A DNA stretch of 64,000 nt, taken from positions 52,715 through 116,714 of the forward strand of contig WBZZ01003114.1 of NCBI GenBank assembly GCA_019918135.1, written 5' to 3'. The DNA is from Paulinella micropora (taxonomy: Eukaryota; Cercozoa; Imbricatea; Euglyphida; Paulinellidae). The notes below the pieces were generated by a model. The model saw nothing but the letters and a program-made list of their open reading frames with translations. It made no database searches and had not been told where the DNA came from. Below are positions 33,567 through 42,447 of the stretch, in pieces. Position numbers and translations under genes: made by a program. Positions within the stretch are counted from its first letter, which is position 1. Every line of letters starts with the position of its first letter.

Positions 33567-34097
33567 TTGCCAGGCACCTTGCCAGGCTGGTGTACACACG
33601 AAAGCCGTAGGCCGTACTTCAACAACAGCGTCGTAACAATTCTGCCAACAGGACCGGGTGAGGTAAATTCTCAGTTTGAGATCGCAGCCCGAGATGGAAA
33701 ACACCAAGTGTCTAAAGCCTTAGATTCCAAAGATAAGGGATCTGAGGGCGTTACGCAAGTCCTTGCAGAAGAAGAACTTAGGCCGCTCCCTCGCCCCGGC
33801 CAGCTTAAACCAGCACTGTCGCACGGAGCAGAAACACACACAGCTGTTCAGCGCCCGGCACGTAACAACAACCTGGAATCGCTAACCTCGTGCGTGATCA
33901 CGTTTTCGCCCTGCACCTTCTACGAACCAGGGCCTGATATCGATTCGCGGCAGGTTCTGCGGCTGCGGTCACAGGACGCTTGGACTACTTACAAAATGCT
34001 CGAGCGCAGGTGCAGCCCCCGGCAGCTCCCCAGGTCGGGGCAGCAGTGGTTATTGCCGCTGCTGGATCACTACGGAGCTACGAAGTTGCGAGCTTAG
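33567..34097 (+). pseudogene. 3' fragment of the large unknown protein (duplicate)
   Basis: Matches the last ~520 bases of the locus ending at 11066, with the same stop. It has no promoter or N-terminal part in this copy, so it is a truncated gene fragment fused behind the F-box/LRR gene's spacer. Confidence 0.8.
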
Positions 34098-34261
34098 CGC
34101 GTGTGCACCACACACAAATCCCCCCCCCCCCCCCACCCCGCCTCCTCCCCCCGCTCTCTGCTGTTCGTTTCCTTGCTTCCAAGACCAACCCCCCTCCCCC
34201 CCCTCCCTCCTCCCCCCCCCTCCCCCCAAACCACTTTTTACCGTAAAAATATCTGCTTTAA

Positions 34262-35117
34262 TCATAGCACTGCGCTCGCACGTAATTTTTCTAGCCATTG
34301 GCGCGCGGCCGGGCTTAGATTTATGTAGGACACATTTAGCACGAGCTCCAGATAGATGTTCCAGTCAGCTGGCGTGCGCAGGCACAGCACTGGGGTAGTG
34401 CGCGGCGGTTGGCGCGAGATGGGTCCGAAAGAAACATCGTAAGTCTCGATCTGCCCCCCGGCACGCTGGGGCTGCATAGCCGCCGCCAAATCTTTGGCAC
34501 GAGGCTGGACCGCCTCCTCTGGTGTAACAGCCGCTAAAGTCTCTGATCCACTACTGTTAAGACTATTTGCTTCTTCCTCCTCTAGAGCTTTCTTTTTGGC
34601 ACGCGTCATGTATCCAGTGTCATTAGATTGGTTCTTTTTCTCTCTGACTAATTTGCTCTTCTTCGTGCTCTCGGCTGCGCCCTCGGCTGATTTTTCTGTG
34701 GACCATCTTTCTGCATAGTCTCTCGTAAAAAAAGTAAGACATTGTAAATACCATACTCGATGTCGGGCTGATCGAATTTCGTTTTCAGTAGCTGTAGCAA
34801 TGGGATCTCGTCCCGCAATTCGGATAGGCACAATTCTGCAGTATTATTGTTAATAAAAGGCAGAATCATGCCCGAATTGTCTAGAGGTTTTTGCAGGCAC
34901 CAGTCCTCAAGTTCCGTTTGCGTTGTGCTGTATTCGGGAAATGACGGTGTGGGGCTTGGCTGCAGCGAAGCGCTAGTTGACACCGTGGGGATTTGATCTG
35001 TGTTGTTGTTAGCTGTTGTAATGCACAGGATCCCGTTTATCCGGCAACCCGAAACAGGTACATACCAATAGTTTATGGACATTGCTCCTATATACACAGC
35101 CGTGACTACGGCAATTC
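34262..35117 (-). pseudogene. Membrane protein fragment (duplicate, 5' end lost)
   Basis: Matches 11231-12078, including the membrane segment in part and the T TTT TTA heptamer (34726-34732). Upstream coding is replaced by the helicase gene at 35117, so the natural start is gone. Confidence 0.8.
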
Positions 35118-36665
35118 CTCGCCGTCCCACGTGTGCTGGAGCAGCAGCCCCTGCAGCAGCTCCACGAAGCTGTGGTTGTGGCAGAACAGCAGGCACTTGT
35201 GGGGGGGTTGGGCCCGCTCGCGCAGCAGGGGACGCACGTGCCGCTTGAAGAAGCGCGCCGCGATCCGGGCCTTGATCCGCATGGCGGCCTGGTAGTACAG
35301 GCTAAAGGACAGGATCTTGCACAGGCGGCGGAAGGGGGGTTGTGCGCTCCCGGCCGCCGGCGCGGCCCCCCCGCTCTTTTCCTCCTCCTCCTCCTGGCGC
35401 CCGGGCGGCGCTGGTGCCAGCGCGGCGCTCTCGTCCTCCAGGCGCCGCCGCTTGCGCGCCGGCACCAGCGCCGACGCGGCGGGGGGCGCCCGGGCCGGCA
35501 GCCCCCCGAACTCCAGCAGGCACGCCTGCCAGCCCGCGCCAGCGGCCGGCGCGGCCGCCGGCACGGCGGCGCCCGGGGGCTCGGATTCCCCGCCGTCGCC
35601 CAGCAGCTCGGTGACCTGGGCCGCCGCCTCGGCTTCCTGCTGCCACAGCCTGGCCAGGCGGGCCTGGTGGGCGTGCCGGAGCTCGCACACCACGACCGTG
35701 CGCCTGAACGTGAACTCGCCTCCTCCCGCGCGAGCGTCGTCGGCGCCGGCGAACACCTGCACCCCGCACTCGCGGGCCAGCCCGTCCCCCGTGAACAGGC
35801 ACAGCTTGGACAGCCGCTGGTACAGCTCGCCCAGGTTCGTGGAGCCCCCCGCGTCCAGCACCCGGATCGGCCGGCCCGTGGCGCGGTCGAAGCCCCGGCG
35901 CACGTACTGCCCCCCGCAGTAGCGCAACACGAATTCCTCGTACGTCAGCGCGCCCCGCGGCATGCAGGGCCCGCGCTTGTTCCAGACGCTGTCGGGGCAG
36001 AGCAGCCGCAGTTGCGGCCACAGGTGCCGCGTCCGGTTGGCGGGGGTCCCGGTCAGGCAGAGACAGAAGGGCACCTGTTGCTGGTTGAAGTGGCTCAGCA
36101 CCGTGAAGGCAATCTTGCTGCGCGGGTTCTGCAGGCGGTGGCTCTCGTCGACCACCAGCGAGCCCAGGCGCAGGCCCTGGAAGCGGCCGGCCGCGGCCAG
36201 CGCGCTGACCATCTCGTACGACATGATGTACAGCAGCGCGCCCGGCAGCGGGAACAGGTCGCGGCCCTCCTGGATGACGCACACGTGGCTGGGTGGGTCC
36301 GGGGCGCCGGGCGGCGGAGCGTCTCGCAGGCGCCGGTAGGTCTCGGGGCGGTGCCGCATGCCACACCACCGGTCGGCCTCCTGGAGCCAGTGCGCACAGT
36401 TCGAGGCCGGCGACAGCACCAGGGCGGGGAAACTCTGCTCCTGGCTCAGCCGCGTCAGGATGTGCAGCGCGATGGCGGTTTTGCCCCGGCCCGGGGGCAG
36501 CGCCAGCAGCGCCCGGCCCCTCTTGCTCAGCGCATACTGCACCGCCTCTTCCTGCAGGCGCGTCAGCCTGGGCCGCCGGGCTTCTGGCCGCCGGGTTTCT
36601 GGCCCGGCGCCCGGCAACTGCAAGGGGCCGCGGTCGGCGGCCGGTTCGGTGGCGCTGGCCGCCAT
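35107..36665 (-). pseudogene. SNF2/SMARCAL1-type helicase, C-terminal motor lobe cut off
   Basis: The ATG at 36665 starts a 519-residue frame. Motif I is PPGRGKT (about residues 57-63), motif II is DESH (173-176, in LVVDESHRLQNP), motif III is LTGTPAN (204-210); all belong to SNF2-family ATPases, closest in style to SMARCAL1/ZRANB3 annealing helicases. The second RecA lobe begins (KCLLFCHNHSFVELL) and then stops after 20-odd residues, exactly where the duplicated DNA starts, so motifs V and VI are missing. Without them it cannot work as a translocase. Role when whole: DNA remodelling or repair. The long plus-strand frame over it is a shadow. Confidence 0.8.
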
Positions 36666-36994
36666 GCCCGCGCCAACGCTGGGGTTTTTTTGGGGGCGGG
36701 GGATGGCCCGTCCGCCTCGCGAGCGACGGCGCCCCCGGCTCAGCCCCCCCCGCCCCTCCCGTCCCCCAGCCGCCGGCCGGGGGGGGGCAGGCCGGGGGGG
36801 GGGGGGCGTGCCGAGGGGCGGGCCGAGGGGCGTGCGGCACGCTCCCCCTCCCCCCCCCCTCCCGCACTCTCCCCCCTTACCCGGCCCTCGTGCCAGCCCG
36901 GGGGGAGGAAGCGCGCGTAGGGGCAGGTGTACGTGGTTACTGCCCTACGTAACCACACCTTGCTGTCTCCTTTCCCCCTCGGTAGCGCGCGCGG
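36666..36994. other. GC-rich divergent spacer
   Basis: Contains G/C runs (36780-36806, 36850-36870) between the divergent helicase and LRR genes; it probably holds both promoters. No gene seen. A near-palindrome (ACGTGGTTAC...GTAACCAC) lies at 36931-36956. Confidence 0.5.
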
Positions 36995-38146
36995 ATGCAA
37001 TCGGCCGGCGGCGCCGGGGAGCCCCCGTTTACTGCAGTTTGGCTCCGCGCCCGGGACCGGCTGGGCTATGCCAGACTGCTTAGCTTGGCGGCGGTTGCCC
37101 CCGAGCTGGCCCAGCTCCTGCGCCGACCGGACTTTTGGGCGGGCTTCCGGTGCCCGCAGCTGGACCTCCAAACCCCGGCACAGGCACGGGCCTTCTTGGT
37201 GGTGGCCGGCGACGCCTGGAGCAGTGCCCGCGTCCACCTCAATGAGCTCCAGCTGGGGCGGGAGGGGCTGGAGGCCCTGGCCTCGTGCAGGCGCAGCTTC
37301 GCGGGCGTGACAGTGGAGCGCTTCCTTTGCACGGAAGGGGAACCCTCTTCCCCGAACAAGTATTACAAGATTATTCTCACCGCGGAGCAGCTAGCCTGCC
37401 TGGCCGACACCTTTCCACGCCTGCTGCAGCTAGACCTCAGCGGCTTTAGAGAGGTCGACGAAGGCGACCTAGAACCCTTGTCCAGATTTACGCAGCTGCA
37501 GCGGCTGAAGCTCGCCAGGCTCGGGTACCTCGAGCTGAAACCTCTGGCGGCGCTGAGACAGCTGCGGCAACTGAACCTTGCTGAGTGCCCTGAGCTGACG
37601 GACACGGAACTCCAACGACTGGAGCAGTTGAAGTTATTGCAGGAGCTAGACCTCTCCGACTGTCCGTTGCTGACGGGAACCGGGTTGGTGCACGTGCCGA
37701 AACAGAGGCTGGAGGAGCTAAGCCTCACCCGTTGCTACGGGATCACAGACGCTGGTTTAGAATCCCTGGAGAGGTCGAGTGCGCTACGTTGCCTGAATCT
37801 CACCGATTGTCAACGGATAACTGACGGCGGGCTAGCACACTTGCAAACCCTGACCAAGCTAGAGCGCCTAAGCCTCGCCGGTTGCTCGGAGTTGACAGAC
37901 GCCGGGTTGTTACACCTGGCAGGGCTAACAAACCTAAAGCACCTGGATCTCGCACGGTGTAGGCAACTGACGGGCGAGGGGCTACTGCGGGCAGGCCTGG
38001 ACCTCCTGCCCAAACTAGGCAGCCTGGACCTGAGTGGGTTGTGGGACCGAGCCCTTCATGAAAACGAACTAGCGTGCCTCCATGGTACACAGGGAGCGGT
38101 GGAACAACTGTTTTATGAACTTCCTGCACTCGTGCACCCTGGCTAG
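36995..38146 (+). CDS. F-box-like/LRR protein, intact
   Basis: An uninterrupted 383-residue frame. The N-terminal ~60 residues look like a divergent F-box (LLSLAAVAPELAQLLRRPDFW). About ten LRRs follow with the Cys-containing pattern of F-box LRR proteins (LRQLNLAECPELTDTEL, LQELDLSDCPLLTGTGL, LRCLNLTDCQRITDGGL, LERLSLAGCSELTDAGL, LKHLDLARCRQLTGEGL). Likely a substrate-recognition subunit of an SCF ubiquitin ligase. It shares the LRR style of the gene at 27701 but is undamaged and much more GC-rich. Confidence 0.75.
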   Translation: MQSAGGAGEPPFTAVWLRARDRLGYARLLSLAAVAPELAQLLRRPDFWAGFRCPQLDLQTPAQARAFLVVAGDAWSSARVHLNELQLGREGLEALASCRRSFAGVTVERFLCTEGEPSSPNKYYKIILTAEQLACLADTFPRLLQLDLSGFREVDEGDLEPLSRFTQLQRLKLARLGYLELKPLAALRQLRQLNLAECPELTDTELQRLEQLKLLQELDLSDCPLLTGTGLVHVPKQRLEELSLTRCYGITDAGLESLERSSALRCLNLTDCQRITDGGLAHLQTLTKLERLSLAGCSELTDAGLLHLAGLTNLKHLDLARCRQLTGEGLLRAGLDLLPKLGSLDLSGLWDRALHENELACLHGTQGAVEQLFYELPALVHPG

Positions 38147-38662
38147 CTCTAGTCCTCTTCCCCACAGAACGGGAAGGGACAGGACCCTCCACTTCCCACG
38201 ACCCCCTCGTGGTTGGTCTGTGACCCGCGTTGGCTCCTGGAATTAAACCCCGAACAGCCCAAGGGCGGAGAGTTTGGTATAGCGCCAGCCCGGACGCGAG
38301 CGACGGCAGCCATCCGGGCCCCGGCCCGGATAGAAGAAGCGGGGACAGGAAAAAGAAGAGAGGGGGGAGGCCCGTCGGTCGCGCGTCCCTCCTCCCCCCA
38401 CGGGAGCGGGAGACGCGGGCACGTACATCCCCCCGGCACCCACCCTCGGGTCGGGGCACGGCGCGCCGGCGGGGGAGGGCCTGGGGGGGGGGGGGGGGGG
38501 GGGGTAGCCCTCCACGCGCGCGGGGCGGGAGACGGGCGGGGGAGGGCGGCTCCTGCCCTACCCCCCGGGCCAGAAAGACACATCCCCCCGGGCTCTCCCC
38601 CGGTCTCCCACGAACCCGCTGCTCTGGCTTAGGACGGTGAGAGGGACTTCGACCAGTTTTGG
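38147..38662. other. GC-rich spacer with long G run
   Basis: No gene seen. A run of about 19 G lies at 38485-38504. It probably holds the promoter of the next gene. Confidence 0.5.
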
Positions 38663-40606
38663 ATGGACAGCCGGGCCGTGCGGAGTTTCGTGCGCCGGTA
38701 CGGCTCCCACGACGCGGTGGCAGCGGTCGGCGTGGCGAGCTTGTGCGTGCGCGACGGCGGGCTGGTGTGCCGCCTGGCGGGCCCGGCCGAGAGCTGGCAG
38801 CCGGCGTGCGAGAGGTGCTTCACGCGCCGCGGCCGCGTGCGGGCGGCCGACGCCGGCGGCGAAGCCGAGCGGCCGGCCAGGCTGTGCCAGCGCCACGCGC
38901 GGCGCCGGTCACGCCAGCGACACCAGAAACGCGGGCGGGCAGACGAGGTGGCTGGTAGCCAGAGCCCGAAACGCCGGCGGCACGACGACGACGGCTACAG
39001 CCCGACGGCCAGTTCGCTCCCCTCACCCGCGGTCCAGCTGTGGCTCCAACGCCTGGCCAGCGCCGAGCCGTTCGTGGAGCAGAAGCCGGGGGTCAATCTG
39101 CTGCAACACTACGGGACTGCGTTCAAAGCCGTCGAGGGCTGCCAGCTGGTGTTCAAGGAGTGGCGTGGAGGCCAAGCCTCGGCGGACCGCCCCGCCTGTG
39201 AAAACTGCTACCTGCAGGAAAACCTCGCGACGGTGGCGACGGTCCGCCAGGACCGTGAGTGGCCCACGCTGTGCGCGCGGCACGGCTCCGTTGTCTCGTC
39301 GGCAGGCCTGCAAGGAGAAAAGCAGAGGAACGTGCAGGAAGAAGCTAAGCAGCCAACGAAAAAAGGGAGGCTGCCGCAGCCGAGCGCCATGGCACCGGAG
39401 CAGGCGCTGGCTCATTCGCAAGGCGGGCGTAACTACCAATTACGAGTAAGTGTCGGCGGTGCTCTTTTCAGCCGGGCCAGCAAGCCGCCGCACGGCTGGA
39501 CATACTGGACCCCCGCGTGCACAAGTTGCTGGCAGAACGAAGGGACCGTCGTCCGCGGCCTTCACTGGACAGAAGATGGGCTCGCCCCGGACGGTTCAAG
39601 CTTTGCAACAGGCACGCCCGGGCGCGGGGCTGCCATGAGGTGCGGTCTCCGTGCGAGGAATGCCCGGCCGGCGTCAAGAAAGAAGCAAACTTTGCGAACG
39701 GGCAAGGGCGCAAACGGAGGCTGTGCGCGGAGCACGCCCGGGCGCGGGGCTGCCATGAGGTGCGGTCTCCGTGCGAGGAATGCCCGGCCGGCGCCAAGAA
39801 AGAGGCCGCCTTTGCGAACGAGCAAGGGTACAAACAGAGGCTGTGCGCGGAGCACGCCAAGGCGCGCGGCTGCCACGAAGTGCAAAGGCCGTGCGATGAC
39901 TGCCCGATCGGCGCCAAGAAACAAGCCGTCTTTGCGAACGAGCAAGGGCGCAAAGGGTAACAGGCTGTGCGCAGAGCACGCCCGGGCACGCGGCTGCCAC
40001 GAGACGCTGTTTCCGTGTGAAGACTGCCCGATCGTCGCCAAGAAACAAGCAAACTTTGCGGACGAGCAAGTGCGCAAACAGAGGCTGTGCGCGGAGCACG
40101 CGTTTGCACGCGGACTGATTCCTAAGCCGGCCGCGGGCTGCTCGATCGCAGCGTGCAGGCTGTGGGACAGGTTAGAGCAGGCCAACTCCGGCTGGCGGAT
40201 ACAGCACAAACACTTTGTGAATGGGGCCGACGTGCCTCGGGGCTCTGAGGCCCGAGTCCCGGGCACGAAGTTGCTGTTGGATGGCTATGACGAGGCCCGA
40301 AACTGTGTGTACGAGTTCCACGGGAACGCGTACCACGGCTTTCCGCCTGGGCATCCCAAGTATACCGAGGGCCGCTCTTCGCTTCACGGCCGCCTGAACC
40401 GGGATTTGTACCGGGAGACGATGGCCCGCATGTACTTTATCCGACAGAAGATGCCGGCCGGCTGCCGGATGTTTTACGCTTGGGAGCACGAGTATGCCAG
40501 GATCAAGGACAAGCCGTTGGCTAGTGCCGCGTCGATCTTGCACGAGCTACCGCCGGGCGAGGACTATGCGGATGACTGTTCTGATGCTGACAGCGAAGAG
40601 GAATAG
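38663..40606 (+). CDS. Cys/His-repeat protein with C-terminal nuclease-like domain
   Basis: An open 647-residue frame. Seven units of the pattern C-x2-C-x(19-24)-L-C-x2-H occur (CERC...LCQRH, CENC...LCARH, then CEECPAGAKKEA...RLCAEH types), reminiscent of EsV-1-7-type zinc repeats of brown algae and large algal viruses. Units 3-6 (about 39590-39957) are in a different frame: a -1 step near 39590 is cancelled by +1 at 39957, so the ORF itself stays open while the repeats are scrambled. The C-terminus (LLLDGY ... YEFHGNAYHG ... FYAWEHEY) matches the D...E-x-H-G core seen in restriction-endonuclease-fold domains of mobile elements and viruses. Likely DNA binding and cleavage. Confidence 0.6.
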   Translation: MDSRAVRSFVRRYGSHDAVAAVGVASLCVRDGGLVCRLAGPAESWQPACERCFTRRGRVRAADAGGEAERPARLCQRHARRRSRQRHQKRGRADEVAGSQSPKRRRHDDDGYSPTASSLPSPAVQLWLQRLASAEPFVEQKPGVNLLQHYGTAFKAVEGCQLVFKEWRGGQASADRPACENCYLQENLATVATVRQDREWPTLCARHGSVVSSAGLQGEKQRNVQEEAKQPTKKGRLPQPSAMAPEQALAHSQGGRNYQLRVSVGGALFSRASKPPHGWTYWTPACTSCWQNEGTVVRGLHWTEDGLAPDGSSFATGTPGRGAAMRCGLRARNARPASRKKQTLRTGKGANGGCARSTPGRGAAMRCGLRARNARPAPRKRPPLRTSKGTNRGCARSTPRRAAATKCKGRAMTARSAPRNKPSLRTSKGAKGNRLCAEHARARGCHETLFPCEDCPIVAKKQANFADEQVRKQRLCAEHAFARGLIPKPAAGCSIAACRLWDRLEQANSGWRIQHKHFVNGADVPRGSEARVPGTKLLLDGYDEARNCVYEFHGNAYHGFPPGHPKYTEGRSSLHGRLNRDLYRETMARMYFIRQKMPAGCRMFYAWEHEYARIKDKPLASAASILHELPPGEDYADDCSDADSEEE

Positions 40607-40991
40607 GCTTACGTTATTGGTAGTTGGTGAAATATGCAATTTTAAAAATACTCAAGGCTTGGTCCTTTCTTCTTGTCTAAAACAAAGATTACAATCAGCT
40701 GTTGATACTTTCTTTTGATTTAGGAAAAACGTAAGCACGACAGGCACTCAAACCTAGAATAAGCCAGATTTTTCTAGGCCAAGAAAAAACTGTAGCTCTC
40801 TCATTACGGTGGACGGCGCGCTGCACGACCCCCGCTAACGGCCAGGTTGGAGCGCCTGCAGCGGTTGTCGGCGAAACTATAGTGCGGCCGCGTCCGGGAG
40901 GTCGCGGGGCGCCCAAAACTTGTCGGGGGAGGGGGGGCCCCCGGTTAGTCTAGCGACCAGCGGCACGGCCGTGCTGCTGCCCCCCTGCCGA
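40607..40991. other. Spacer between convergent genes
   Basis: No gene seen; mixed composition with a G run at 40925. Confidence 0.4.
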
Positions 40992-41465
40992 CTACTTGGT
41001 CTGGCGGAGGGGGCTGGGGCCCCTGGTCGACCGCGTCAGCCTCACTGCCAGGGCGTGCTTGTCCTCGAAGTACCCCAGGACCTGCCCCAGGCAGACCCAC
41101 CCTTCGTCCAGCTGGTGCCTGTCTTCCTTGAGCACGTCGATCCACCAGTCCGTCAGGCGCTGCAGCATGCTCACCAACTCCTCGTCGTCTTTAGCCTCCC
41201 CGCCCGCGTTCTTCTCGAGCACGGCTAGCAGCCAGGCCTGTGCACACGGCAGCAGGCGCTGCTCTCTGCCGCGGCCGCGGGCTCCCGGGCACTGCGCGGC
41301 CGCGAACTTGCGCTGGAAATCGTTGCCGTCCTGCCTGTAAAACGACTCGGCGGGCAGCTCCCAGCGCGAGCCCGGCTTTCGGCCGCCGGCCTTGGCCTCC
41401 GCGCGGAGCTTCTCGTCGTCGTCGGCCCCGGTCCGGCTCTCGCAGGGGGGCACCCAGGCCTTCAT
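40992..41465 (-). CDS. Hypothetical protein, 157 residues
   Basis: Intact frame from the ATG at 41465 (MKAWVPPCESRTGADDDEK) to 40992. It has a charged N-terminus, a helical middle (CAQAWLLAVLEKNAG, ELVSMLQRLTDWWIDVL) and a basic end. No recognised domain. Its ATG overlaps the TGA of the upstream gene in an ATGA arrangement once the latter's frameshift is read through, which suggests co-transcription in a compact minus-strand cluster. Confidence 0.5.
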   Translation of the reverse strand: MKAWVPPCESRTGADDDEKLRAEAKAGGRKPGSRWELPAESFYRQDGNDFQRKFAAAQCPGARGRGREQRLLPCAQAWLLAVLEKNAGGEAKDDEELVSMLQRLTDWWIDVLKEDRHQLDEGWVCLGQVLGYFEDKHALAVRLTRSTRGPSPLRQTK

Positions 41466-41886
41466 CTCTGGGAACTGTGGAGTCTCACTCTGCCGGCGTT
41501 GTTCCGAGAGGTTGCGGGGGGTGTGTACGTTTCCTTGATCAGCACGTAGCTACCGTACGGAAACTTGCTGAGCGCCACCGTCTGGGCCACGGGGTAGAAA
41601 GCCAAGCCCCCGTCTGGACGCGGATGACTTTCTCGGCCTGCAAGGGGCTCGCGGTCTCGTCCGTGACGCCGAGCAAGGTCTTGTGCAGGGGCGGCGTGGC
41701 CCGCACTGTCTTGTCGTACAGGTCGTAGCTGTTCCAGGCATAGCCCAGGACCACATCGCTGTCGTCGGACCGCAACTCTTCGTCGCAGGTGTAAATCAGG
41801 TCTCCCTCCCGGATAGTGCCGTGCGAGCCGAGCACGGGCCTAACTTCTACGTACTGCGCTGCTTGCGGAGTCCACGTGATCTCCAT
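41462..41886 (-). CDS. Hypothetical protein with one frameshift
   Basis: The ATG at 41886 (MEITWTPQAAQYVEVRPVLG) lies inside the end of the RPB10-like gene. The frame needs a -1 step at a five-base run (41607-41611, GGGGG on this strand) and then reads on in a sensible beta-rich sequence (LAFYPVAQTVALSKF) to a TGA at 41462, which overlaps the next ATG. About 141 residues. No family recognised. It is squeezed between two neighbours with overlaps on both sides. Confidence 0.45.
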
Positions 41887-42100
41887 GGCGGGCGGCTTGC
41901 TGGAGGGCACGCCTCACGACCTCCTCTCGACCCCAGTCCTTGGCACCTAGTAGCTTGCGGCGGCAGCACGCTAGCAGCAGGCCCAGCGCGTCCAGTGCCT
42001 CGGCCGAGGTATAGTGTGCGGCTTTAAGAGCTTGGTAGGCGGGTGCCAGGCAGCCTAGCGGTTTGTGGCACGAGGTGCAGTTGTACGGCAGGCTCGCCAT
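41840..42100 (-). CDS. RNA polymerase subunit RPB10-like protein
   Basis: An intact 86-residue protein. Cys8 and Cys11 (NCTSC) and the pair Cys45-Cys46 in ACCRRKLL sit at the positions of the zinc-binding residues of RPB10 (RPABC5), and ALDALGL at 35-41 matches the family's signature helix; the usual length is about 65-80 residues. RPB10 is a shared small subunit of cellular RNA polymerases and is also encoded by several large DNA viruses. The C-terminal 15 residues are extra. It overlaps the next frame by 47 bases, unusual for a nuclear gene and ordinary for a virus. Confidence 0.8.
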   Translation of the reverse strand: MASLPYNCTSCHKPLGCLAPAYQALKAAHYTSAEALDALGLLLACCRRKLLGAKDWGREEVVRRALQQAARHGDHVDSASSAVRRS

Positions 42101-42447
42101 CCGCGGGAGGAAGCGAGGCGGGTTGTGTGAGAGGGGGGGGGGCTCCGGGAGGAGGAAGGGAGGGGGAGGGGCGCCAAGGGAGGCCAGAGAGCGGTGAGGG
42201 GGGGGAGAGGGGAGGGGCCGGCGGGGCCGGGGGGCACCCCGTCCGGAGGCAGGCCGGGGGCTGCCGGGGGGCTGCCGGGCCGGGGGCTGCCGGGCCTCAC
42301 TGGCGTGACCGACTGGCTTGGTTTTTTTACTGACACTGCTGGCCGCCCCCCTCTGTTCTCGTCCCCCCCCCCTACACACTCGCGGCCCGGCCGGGCCAGC
42401 GCCAAGGGCGGCCCGGCGGCTCCCAGCGTCCGTGGACGGGCTGATTC
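42101..42447. other. GC-rich spacer
   Basis: G- and C-rich sequence between two minus-strand genes, with short runs; likely the promoter of the RPB10-like cluster. No gene seen. Confidence 0.4.

Larger units (their letters stand above)
28703..35117 (+). repeat. Segmental duplication, copy B (with internal deletion)
   Basis: 28703-33558 matches 1-4866 and about 33556-35117 matches 10533-12078. The 5.7 kb between them in copy A is absent. At the fusion (33551-33590) the 12-mer CAGGCACCTTGC occurs twice in tandem, although the donor has the sequence once as CAGGCACCTGGC. At the right end (35117) homology breaks inside the membrane-protein gene and enters a helicase gene. Confidence 0.9.

Noticed and set aside
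35133-36920. A long plus-strand open frame over the helicase
   Set aside because: It is Arg/Gly/Gln-rich antisense of a GC-rich gene whose minus strand has clear helicase motifs.
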